Assembly (NCBI GenBank): GCA_903905685.1
Contig: CAIVHI010000022.1
Span: forward strand, 1-5,983
Length of the DNA: 5,983 nt
Reading direction: 5' to 3'
DNA from: an uncultured Bacteroidota bacterium
GTDB taxonomy: Bacteria; Bacteroidota; Bacteroidia; Chitinophagales; Chitinophagaceae
Position numbers and translations under genes: made by a program. Position 1 is the first letter of the stretch, and each line of letters starts with the position of its first letter. Under the pieces are notes generated by a model. The model made no database searches, was not told where the DNA came from, and saw only the letters and a list, made by a program, of their open reading frames with translations. Below are positions 1 through 5,724 of this stretch, piece by piece.

Positions 1-1564
1 CAATTGCCGTTAAGTAATCCTGCATGGGCAGGCCACCCCAATCCTTGCTGATTTCCTCATTCCACTTAACGCCCCAACCCGGCATACCGCGGCGATTGGG
101 TGCCACAACGATATAGCCCTGTGCGGCCATCAGTTGGAAATTCCAACGCACGCTGTAAAATTGGGTCAAGGCCGATTGTGGGCCGCCTTGACAATAGAGC
201 AGGGTGGGGTACTTCTTGTTTTCATCGAAATCGGGAGGGTAGATGATCCACTCGCCCATAGTTGCACCATCCGATGTGGTCACTTGCTTGAACTCCGTTT
301 TGCTCATCAGCAAAGGCTGATACAGTCGGTCGTTTTCATGAGTGAGGCAAATCATGTCGCCGTAGTTGGGCTTCACGGCATATATTTCGTTGGCATGGTT
401 CATGTCGCAGCGGGTCACAATCACTTTGTTGCCCGCTTGACCCACAATGCTCGATACGTCCCACTTACCCTTGGTGAGCATCTTTACAGATTCTTTGTCG
501 GTAATGCCGCTTGGGGGTATGTTGATTTCGAACAATTGTTCGGTACCTTCGGTGGGAGCGGTGAAGAAGATGCGAGAGCTGTACCGATCGCCCTTGCCGT
601 CGGACTGGCCCCAAATGAAGCTGTTCACCGTGCCGTCCCATTTGGCGGTGATGTTCATCTTCCGTTTCTTGTCCATCATGTCCATTATCACGATGTCGTT
701 CTTGTCGGCTTCATAACCATCCGTTGCCATACTGAGCCAAGCCAGACGTTTGCCATCTTTGCTGAAGACCGGATTGGTGTCGTAGCCCATCATGCCTTCA
801 GTCCAGTTTTCGGTTTTGCCTGTCGTCACATCATAGTAGTAAAGGTCTGTATTGGTGCTACGGGCATAGTCTTTGCCATCTTTTTTCTTGCACACATATA
901 CCAGTCCCTTGTTGTCGGGCGACCACACCGCGTCTTCCAAGCCGCCAAACGGCTTTTGTGGACAATCGTAGGGCATGTCTTCCAGAATGTCCTTCGTAGA
1001 ACCGTCTTTCAGGTTTACGATGAAGATGTGGGAATATTTGCCGTCAGACCATGTGTCCCAATGCCTGTAATTAAGGTCGGTATAAACCTGGGCTGTAGTG
1101 TTGGGAAGGTCGGCATAAATGTCGGTACCGTTGGTGGGCTTTACCAACACACGCTTGGAGTAAGCGATGTACTTACCGTTTGGCGACACCCATACGTTTT
1201 CGGCATCCTGGGCATTGGCATAAATTTCCGTCCAAGAGCTGCCGCTATCCACACTTTTGTATACGTAGTTGTCATACATGGCATACCATGCGTCATCATA
1301 ACGTTGGGTTACGGTCTTGCCGGCGGTTGTGGTAAACTCTTTTTTCTCACCGTCTTCCACACCCACCTTGAAGTGGAGCAATGAGCTTTTCTCGGATTTC
1401 CAATCCGTGGTTCTGGAACTGTAGTAGACGAATCGACCATCTCGGCTTACCGCCTCGCCCGATACCCGGTGCAGGCTCCAAAGAATCTCGGGCGTCATTC
1501 TGTCTTGGGCCTGGGCTGCCGTAACGAACAGCAACAGCATAGGTAACATACGAAATTTTTTCAT
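1..1564 (-). CDS. dpp5: S9 family dipeptidyl-peptidase, DPP5-like, exported (N-terminal 521 codons; runs off the left edge)
   Basis: Serine exopeptidase of the prolyl-oligopeptidase clan (S9). DPP5 of Porphyromonas gingivalis removes dipeptides from oligopeptides, with Ala or hydrophobic residues preferred at P1, in the periplasm. The frame is open without a stop from ATG at 1564 to position 1. Residues 1-19 form a type I signal peptide (MKK, an LLLFV core, cleavage AQA|Q). A beta-propeller follows to roughly residue 430, with WSPD and FSKDGKR blade motifs and G257-MMGYD, as recalled from P. gingivalis DPP5. The alpha/beta-hydrolase domain then starts: YCQGGP (G460, G461) is the expected oxyanion-side loop, and N490-RRG and the DWGG...DYLTA region precede the nucleophile elbow. 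The GxSYGG serine, Asp and His are expected beyond the window edge; the family is about 680-700 residues. The gene lies 25 bp after the lipoprotein gene on the same strand with no promoter between, so it is probably co-transcribed. No Shine-Dalgarno is seen, as is usual in this phylum. Family call is firm; substrate preference is inferred from the homologue. Confidence 0.93.
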   Translation of the reverse strand, partial: MKKFRMLPMLLLFVTAAQAQDRMTPEILWSLHRVSGEAVSRDGRFVYYSSRTTDWKSEKSSLLHFKVGVEDGEKKEFTTTAGKTVTQRYDDAWYAMYDNYVYKSVDSGSSWTEIYANAQDAENVWVSPNGKYIAYSKRVLVKPTNGTDIYADLPNTTAQVYTDLNYRHWDTWSDGKYSHIFIVNLKDGSTKDILEDMPYDCPQKPFGGLEDAVWSPDNKGLVYVCKKKDGKDYARSTNTDLYYYDVTTGKTENWTEGMMGYDTNPVFSKDGKRLAWLSMATDGYEADKNDIVIMDMMDKKRKMNITAKWDGTVNSFIWGQSDGKGDRYSSRIFFTAPTEGTEQLFEINIPPSGITDKESVKMLTKGKWDVSSIVGQAGNKVIVTRCDMNHANEIYAVKPNYGDMICLTHENDRLYQPLLMSKTEFKQVTTSDGATMGEWIIYPPDFDENKKYPTLLYCQGGPQSALTQFYSVRWNFQLMAAQGYIVVAPNRRGMPGWGVKWNEEISKDWGGLPMQDYLTAI

Positions 1565-1589
1565 ATCGGTGTATTGTGCAGACTTGATG

Positions 1590-3167
1590 TTATTTTATGT
1601 TTTTGGGGTCCTTGGACTCTTTGAGGTCTTTTTTGCCGATGTTGTCCTTGGAATCCTTGCCCTTATTGTCGTCCTTGGTTTTTTTCCGTTTGTCCTTTTT
1701 CGGTTGGAGCTTTTGATCGAAGTCGACAATCAATTCCCAGCCGGCTTTTAGGTTCACTGTCTCGGTGTAGGGAATCACCAGTTCGGGTTGACGCTTCGCT
1801 AAAAGGTCGCCGGTATCCCATATGCCGTTCCTGTTGGCATCCACAATGATACGAAACGTATATTTATCGGGTTTGAGTTGTTTCAAAACTACCACCGAAT
1901 CGCGGATGCGGCCTTGGTACACCGAGTCTTTTTCGGTGCCGACACGTAATACGTATATAGTATCGTTATACTTGGCAGGAAATACGATTTTAAGTTTGCC
2001 GTAGTCTTCGTCTTTCAATGTCCTGAACCGGTAGCGCGAGGGTAGCAGGTCGCCACCACCGGTGTCTTTGGCGAAGCCCTTGGCCAGTTTGAGTGTATAC
2101 AGGGTGTTTTCCAGCCACTTCGTGCTTACCTGCCACAATAGGGGATGAACGGTGTCTGATGATATGTTGATGGGGGAAACATGCTCGACACTATCATCGT
2201 CGAGGTATGAAAGTGTCACTTTATCACCATTGAAAACGGTTTTGCCGGTGAAATTGATCTGCACGTTATTGTGTGCGAAATCGAAAGTGCGCTTGCCGTT
2301 CTTTGTGGTGTCCACATTCACCGAATACGAAAGCGGTCCGCCGGGCTTAGGGCGGTTCCTGTGGTTGGAGGTAGAGTCGGAACGTTTTTTTGTGGCTATG
2401 GAGTCGGCGATTTTTGCAGAGTCGGGCCTTTCCTGAAAAAGGCGCAGGTTGATGGGCACCTGCATGCTGTCGCCTGGGTTAACCAAGCTGTCGTTAAAGG
2501 CGATTCTTTCCGTTGGAGGGCCATCGTAAAACAAATTGCCGTTGGCAGCTTCCTTAAGGGCATAGATGCGGAAATTTTTTGCAGGTAGGCCAGTAAATGT
2601 AAAAGTCCCATCGCCCTTCACCTTTACTGCATACTTGGGTTTGCGGCGAATGACGTCGCTGTCTTTGGCGGCTGCGGGATATAGAACGACTATTACGTTG
2701 GTGGTATCGGGTAGGCCTGTTGCGGCATCAACAACAGTTCCATTCAGCGCTAGTGAGTCGAAATAACCGCCGGTGCTGAAAACGTAGGTATACTTCTTAA
2801 AAATATTGCCTTCGTGCAGGTCTTTGATGGCGTTGCCGAAGCTTATGCGGTAGGTCGTGTTGGAGTCCAACAGGGAGTCCGTAATCTTCAACGTGACGGT
2901 TTTATTAATGCCTATTACAGTTGGTGGTCGGGCAATGATGGGTGAGGTTTGCACTTCGGTAGCTGCATCGCCCACGGTAACGTATTCGTCAAACCGCATT
3001 ACCAGTTTAGAGACGCGGGTGTTGAGCATCGAGTCGGGTGGGGTCACCTCCAGTAGCTTGGGTGGCGTTTTGTCCTTTTTGCCGCCGGGCGGTGTGGTAA
3101 TATTCGCGCAACCCGAGAGCAGCACACCCATTACCAACAATATTATTCGGCGGAACGGCGAAGACAT
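1590..3167 (-). CDS. Ig-like (SbsA/Big_5 type) domain lipoprotein, 525 aa
   Basis: Predicted lipoprotein of a family widespread in Bacteroidota; its role is not known. The ATG at 3167 is chosen because it gives a clean type II signal: MSSPFRR, a hydrophobic IILLVMGVLL, and lipobox LSGC with Cys20. The frame stays open to 3299, but the extra 44 residues would bury the signal peptide. After a PPGGKKDKTPP linker, residues about 35-131 match the SbsA-type Ig-like domain (FDEYV motif, Y-FSTG end). Residues about 138-206 look like a carboxypeptidase-regulatory/SdrD-B-like beta domain (NGTVVDAATG, GTFTFTGLP). Residues about 246-276 are a Ser/Lys/Arg-rich linker. The motif DANRNGIWDTGD (443-454) resembles a Ca-binding loop. 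The last 40 residues are almost all Lys, Asp and Asn. It is the first gene of a probable operon with the DPP5-like peptidase. An envelope scaffold or binding role is inference. Confidence 0.88.
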   Translation of the reverse strand: MSSPFRRIILLVMGVLLSGCANITTPPGGKKDKTPPKLLEVTPPDSMLNTRVSKLVMRFDEYVTVGDAATEVQTSPIIARPPTVIGINKTVTLKITDSLLDSNTTYRISFGNAIKDLHEGNIFKKYTYVFSTGGYFDSLALNGTVVDAATGLPDTTNVIVVLYPAAAKDSDVIRRKPKYAVKVKGDGTFTFTGLPAKNFRIYALKEAANGNLFYDGPPTERIAFNDSLVNPGDSMQVPINLRLFQERPDSAKIADSIATKKRSDSTSNHRNRPKPGGPLSYSVNVDTTKNGKRTFDFAHNNVQINFTGKTVFNGDKVTLSYLDDDSVEHVSPINISSDTVHPLLWQVSTKWLENTLYTLKLAKGFAKDTGGGDLLPSRYRFRTLKDEDYGKLKIVFPAKYNDTIYVLRVGTEKDSVYQGRIRDSVVVLKQLKPDKYTFRIIVDANRNGIWDTGDLLAKRQPELVIPYTETVNLKAGWELIVDFDQKLQPKKDKRKKTKDDNKGKDSKDNIGKKDLKESKDPKNIK

Positions 3168-3173
3168 GAACGG

Positions 3174-3181
3174 CAAAAATA
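3174..3181 (-). promoter_or_regulatory. Candidate Bacteroidota -7 box for the lipoprotein-dpp5 unit
   Basis: Read on the minus strand this is TATTTTTG, a full match to TAnnTTTG. It ends only 6 nt before the chosen ATG at 3167, so transcription would start at or within a few bases of the start codon. I see no clear -33 TTTG at the expected distance. That, and the position, keep confidence moderate. Confidence 0.45.
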
Positions 3182-3329
3182 GTGTTTTTGCCGACAGCTT
3201 GGATTCCGGAAGCGTATGGATTGCACGCGGAAACAGCAGGTGGGTGCACAGTGCAGCGCAGTTCCCCCGAATTTGAGGGTGTTCCCGCGCCATAACCAAG
3301 CGGTTTGCGAAACTTTCGGCTTACTTCAC

Positions 3330-3360
3330 TTTTAATTTTTAGGAGTATTGAATACCTTTG
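3330..3360 (+). promoter_or_regulatory. Bacteroidota sigma-A promoter of fbaB
   Basis: TACCTTTG at 3353-3360 is a perfect TAnnTTTG -7 box. A T-rich element (TTTT, 3330-3333) lies 19 bp upstream as a weak -33. The expected transcript start is near 3365, giving a leader of about 20 nt with an A7 run (3369-3375) before ATG 3386. A-rich leaders without a Shine-Dalgarno are typical of the phylum. Confidence 0.75.
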
Positions 3361-3385
3361 CGCCTGTTAAAAAAATTGGTAATCT

Positions 3386-4444
3386 ATGTCAGCAAACAAA
3401 ATTCAGGAATTACTGGGCGACAAAGCCGAATATTTTCTCGGCCATAAGTGCCATACCATCGATCAATCTATGCTCCACACGCCATCTGCCGGTGCAATAG
3501 ATCATGTTTGGTCGCAGTCCAACCGCAACATCCCTACGCTTCGCAGCCTGGCTGCATTGCATAACCATGGCCGTCTGGCCGGTACGGGATATGTGTCCAT
3601 CCTCCCGGTTGACCAAGGCATTGAGCACAGCGCAGGTGCATCATTCGCACCCAACCCTATTTATTTCGACCCTGAAAATATCGTGAAGCTGGCTATGGAA
3701 GGCGGCTGCAATGCCGTGGCTTCCACTTATGGCGTGCTGGGTGCAGTAGCCCGCAAGTATGCCCACAAAATCCCTTTCATCGTTAAGATCAACCATAACG
3801 AATTCATTTCCTACCCCAACCAATACGACCAAATCATGTTCGGCTCCATCAAGGATGCCTGGAACATGGGTGCAGTAGCAGTGGGTGCTACCATCTACTT
3901 CGGCTCAGACGAGAGCAAGAGGCAGATAGTGGAAGTGGCCAAGGCGTTTGATTATGCACACGAGTTGGGCATGGCTACCGTGTTGTGGTGCTACCTGCGC
4001 AACAGCGGCTTCAAAAAAGACGGTGTAGACTACCATGCTGCAGCCGACCTCACCGGTCAGGCCAACCACTTGGGTGTGACCATCCAAGCCGACATCATCA
4101 AGCAAAAGCTCCCCACCAACAATGGTGGATACAACGCCCTGAACTTTGGCAAGACCAGCAAGTTGGTTTACGACAAACTGACTACCGACCACCCTATCGA
4201 CCTCTGCCGTTACCAAGTAGCCAATTGCTACATGGGCAGGGTAGGGCTCATCAACTCCGGTGGAGAATCGAAAGGCGCGACCGACATGGCCGAAGCCGTA
4301 ACCACCGCCGTAGTGAACAAGCGTGCAGGCGGTATGGGCCTCATCTCCGGTCGCAAAGCCTTCCAAAAACCCATGAACCAAGGCATCGAACTCCTCCAAA
4401 CCATCCAAGACGTTTACTTGGATAGCAGCGTTACATTGGCGTAA
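3386..4444 (+). CDS. fbaB: Class I fructose-bisphosphate aldolase, DhnA/FbaB type
   Basis: Cytosolic Schiff-base aldolase that reversibly splits fructose-1,6-bisphosphate into dihydroxyacetone phosphate and glyceraldehyde-3-phosphate in glycolysis/gluconeogenesis. The protein is 352 residues, against 350 for Escherichia coli FbaB, and aligns by eye along its whole length. Conserved blocks include GRLAGTGY and SILPVDQGIEHSAGASF (63-87), CNAVASTYGVL (108-118), MGAVAVGATIYFGS (161-174), FKKDGVDYH (209-217), ADLTGQANHL (220-229), NCYMGRVGLINSGG (280-293) and NKRAGGMGLISGRKAF (311-326). Lys239 in ADIIKQK corresponds to the Schiff-base Lys237 of E. coli FbaB. The second start in the frame is far inside, so ATG 3386 is firm. 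The gene appears monocistronic, with its own -7 box upstream and a hairpin terminator after the stop. Nothing is missing; it should be active. Confidence 0.97.
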   Translation: MSANKIQELLGDKAEYFLGHKCHTIDQSMLHTPSAGAIDHVWSQSNRNIPTLRSLAALHNHGRLAGTGYVSILPVDQGIEHSAGASFAPNPIYFDPENIVKLAMEGGCNAVASTYGVLGAVARKYAHKIPFIVKINHNEFISYPNQYDQIMFGSIKDAWNMGAVAVGATIYFGSDESKRQIVEVAKAFDYAHELGMATVLWCYLRNSGFKKDGVDYHAAADLTGQANHLGVTIQADIIKQKLPTNNGGYNALNFGKTSKLVYDKLTTDHPIDLCRYQVANCYMGRVGLINSGGESKGATDMAEAVTTAVVNKRAGGMGLISGRKAFQKPMNQGIELLQTIQDVYLDSSVTLA

Positions 4445-4463
4445 GTTGCCAATAATGTATTTC

Positions 4464-4505
4464 CCCCGGGCCGCCATTTGTGAAGATGGCGGCCTGGGGT
4501 GTTTT
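4464..4505 (+). terminator. Rho-independent terminator of fbaB
   Basis: A 14-bp GC-rich stem pairs 4464-4477 with 4486-4499. It contains a 9-bp perfect GGCCGCCAT/ATGGCGGCC core, one G-U pair, then CCCC/GGGG. The loop is 8 nt, and TGTTTT follows at 4500-4505. It begins 19 bp after the fbaB stop. Confidence 0.88.
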
Positions 4506-4506
4506 A

Positions 4507-4806
4507 GGGAGGAGGCAACAAAAACATTTTACGTTACCGAAATTGCTTTTCAATTTTGCAGCTTTTGTCGTACCGGCCATGGGTCGCGAATCTATTTCGG
4601 AACCCATAAGCCGCCCTAATATAGTGCCTTTTCTACAAGGTACATTCCGAATCTGTGCCACAGGCTGTGGCACAGATTCCTTGTGGGCACAACACAGGTT
4701 AATAGTGACGAAAGTAAAGCATACGGGGAAGGAACTCTTTTACGTATTAGTCTTTTTCCCTGCATCCCTACCCATTTTGTGGTGTTTAGCTCCATAGCCC
4801 GACTTT
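4507..4806. other. Non-coding stretch between fbaB and the toxin-antitoxin remnant
   Basis: About 300 bp without a convincing gene. A 105-codon plus-strand frame (4480-4797) starts inside the fbaB terminator, and an 80-codon minus-strand frame (4673-4431) runs through that terminator. Neither shows a domain, a promoter or family-like composition. The stretch holds the perfect inverted repeat at 4649-4679 and a weaker imperfect hairpin at 4579-4607 (ATGGGT...ACCCAT plus an inner CGAA/TTCG pairing). Confidence 0.6.
4649..4679. repeat. Perfect 15-bp inverted repeat with 1-nt centre, built from CTGTG/CACAG units
   Basis: The left arm 4649-4663 (GAATCTGTGCCACAG) is the exact reverse complement of the right arm 4665-4679, with a single G at 4664 between. 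Each arm contains its own small palindrome, CTGTG-n-CACAG, so the unit occurs twice at a 12-bp step (4653 and 4665). A related TTGTG-GG-CACAA lies at 4681-4692 and another CACAG at 4693-4697. No T-run follows on either strand, so it is a poor terminator. It could be a REP-like interspersed palindrome or a binding site. Confidence 0.85.
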
Positions 4807-4837
4807 TTTGCCGTACGAAAAAATCCGTACATTCGTA
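4807..4837 (+). promoter_or_regulatory. Promoter and possible autoregulatory operator of the toxin-antitoxin remnant
   Basis: A -33 TTTG (4807-4810) and a -7-like TACATTCG (4828-4835, one mismatch to TAnnTTTG) are 17 bp apart. An inverted repeat, TACGAA (4814-4819) and TTCGTA (4832-4837), flanks a 12-nt spacer and covers the -7 box. CCGTAC is also directly repeated at 4811-4816 and 4825-4830. DUF1778 antitoxins are ribbon-helix-helix proteins known to bind palindromic operators over their own promoters, so this layout fits autoregulation. Binding itself is inferred. Confidence 0.5.
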
Positions 4838-4849
4838 TTACATATTTTA

Positions 4850-4982
4850 ATGAATGGCGCTATGAAAGAAGCGGTTACTGCGCAGGTTGACGCTCGGATT
4901 TCGGAAAGGCAGAAGGCGTTTTTGGAGTATGCCGCAGGGCTTGGCGGGTATAAAACCTTGGCGGCCTTTGTTTTTAATGCCG
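4850..4982 (+). pseudogene. Truncated DUF1778 (TacA-like) antitoxin, N-terminal part only
   Basis: The first about 40 residues after ATG 4862 match the start of DUF1778 antitoxins: a beta-strand AQVDARIS, helix A ERQKAFLEYAAGLGG and helix B TLAAFVFNAA, together a ribbon-helix-helix DNA-binding fold. A second in-frame ATG lies at 4850. Full antitoxins of this type are about 90 residues, with a C-terminal arm that wraps and neutralises the GNAT toxin. Here, near 4982, the match stops and the DNA continues as toxin sequence in another frame. The antitoxin frame then reads nonsense to TAA at 5042-5044, giving a 64-residue hybrid peptide from ATG 4850. The neutralising arm is lost; DNA binding could survive. 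The family call is by eye from a short stretch and is supported by the toxin remnant next to it. Confidence 0.72.
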
Positions 4983-5253
4983 CCTGCCTATCAAGATTTG
5001 CCCGCCACGCTTTTGGGACGGTTGGTGGTCGACAATGCCTATAAAGGTAAGAAGTTGGGGAAGTTCCTTTTGTTTGATGCGCTGTGGAGGAGCTACGAAG
5101 TATCGCGGTCTTCGGTGGGGGTCGGTTGCCATCATTGTAGACCCACTCGATGAAAATGCAGAAAATTTTTGTACCGCTTTCTACTTCATCATGTTGCCTG
5201 ATAGCGGGAAAATGTTCCTGATGATGGATACGGTTGTGGAACTATTCCGATAG
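4983..5253 (+). pseudogene. Decayed GNAT-family (TacT-like) toxin, C-terminal half, frameshifted
   Basis: TacT-type toxins are acetyltransferases that modify the amino group of aminoacyl-tRNA and block translation. From 4983 the frame reads PAYQDLPATLLGRLVVDN, then KGKKLGKFLLFDALWRSYE: the central GNAT strand and the acetyl-CoA loop region (related toxins have Q/R-x-x-G-x-G). At the G5 run 5117-5121 the homology moves to the next frame (SVAIIVDPLDENAENF at 5122-5169, then LPDSGKMFL) and ends at TAG 5251-5253. Removing one G restores a continuous reading. In the usual FYxxxGF block, the Tyr that acts as catalytic acid/base is Cys (TGT 5170-5172), and the later Gly is Tyr (5182-5184). The N-terminal half of the toxin (family about 160-175 residues) is absent. 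Truncation, frameshift and active-site loss make it non-functional as assembled. Confidence 0.78.
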
Positions 5254-5266
5254 CCACCCTCATACA

Positions 5267-5637
5267 TCACCCCACCAGCTGCACATTCAATAATTCCCTA
5301 CCAATCACCCTTACCGCCACTTTTGATGCCGGGATGTTTTCTACCCGTCACCTACCGGCTCATGAGCGGTGGGTTGGTGTAGGCCCTTGCCGCTACTGTG
5401 GATGCCTTCAAATAATCGTGTTCGGTAAAGAATGTTGAGATGTTGTAACGGATTTCAAAATTTTCGGTGTCGGCATTTACCTGCCTGCTTCTTTATTTTC
5501 TGTTCTAATCCTTTACCTATTTCCTTGGAACCATGATAGGGCATGATGGTGGTGAAGTCCCATCCTTCCTTGGCAGGTATGATGAGGCTCGTGCCGTTTA
5601 GCCCCACTTTATTCCATTTTTTATGAAAACGTCCTGA
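5267..5637 (-). pseudogene. Remnant of an unrecognised gene, spread over three frames
   Basis: The minus strand carries three consecutive protein-like segments in different frames. Segment one (open 5637 to a TGA at 5457) includes VGLNGTSLIIPAKEGWDF and MPYHGSKEIGKGLEQK. Segment two (from about 5483 to TAG at 5354) includes VNADTENFEIRYNISTFF and DYLKASTVAARAYTNP. Segment three (from 5347 to TGA at 5269) includes ENIPASKVAVRVIGREL, then LNVQLVG. Residue make-up is soluble-protein-like, and the frames join in order with little gap, so at least two indels broke one gene of about 120 or more codons. No ATG opens the first segment in frame; an in-frame TAA sits at 5640-5638, so the front end is probably lost as well. 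I do not recognise the family. The end lies 13 bp from the toxin remnant, convergent to it. Confidence 0.55.
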
Positions 5638-5692
5638 TTATGACGGCGCTTTACATATAAACAATTATACTATATTTTTAATCGTTCTGCGC

Positions 5693-5700
5693 TATCTTTG
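5693..5700 (+). promoter_or_regulatory. Bacteroidota -7 box of the gene at 5725
   Basis: TATCTTTG is a full match to TAnnTTTG, in an AT-rich stretch (5651-5682). It lies 24 bp before ATG 5725, so the leader should be about 20 nt. A -33 TTTG at the expected distance is not clear. Confidence 0.62.
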
Positions 5701-5724
5701 AGTCACTTTATATGGTGCCCATCC

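Noticed and set aside
134..1384. Plus-strand 416-codon open frame
   Set aside because: It is antisense to the DPP5-like gene, whose opposite-strand product has a signal peptide and conserved family motifs. The plus-strand product is His/Val-rich with no recognisable domain, typical of a mirror frame.
3168..3299. 44-codon N-terminal extension of the lipoprotein
   Set aside because: It would place a Cys- and His-containing, non-conserved stretch before a perfect lipoprotein signal peptide, and it overlaps the promoter region.
3905..4477. Minus-strand 190-codon open frame
   Set aside because: It lies antisense inside fbaB and starts inside the fbaB terminator. It has no family-like features, and fbaB is full length and certain.
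4579..4607. Imperfect hairpin ATGGGT...ACCCAT
   Set aside because: Only 6 bp plus 4 bp with an internal mismatch loop. This is within what chance gives in 300 bp, and there is no T-tract.
4431..4673. Minus-strand 80-codon frame
   Set aside because: It runs through the terminator stem and into the end of fbaB. Nothing supports coding.
4480..4797. Plus-strand 105-codon frame after fbaB
   Set aside because: It starts within the terminator hairpin and reads through the perfect palindrome. No promoter or protein family is evident.
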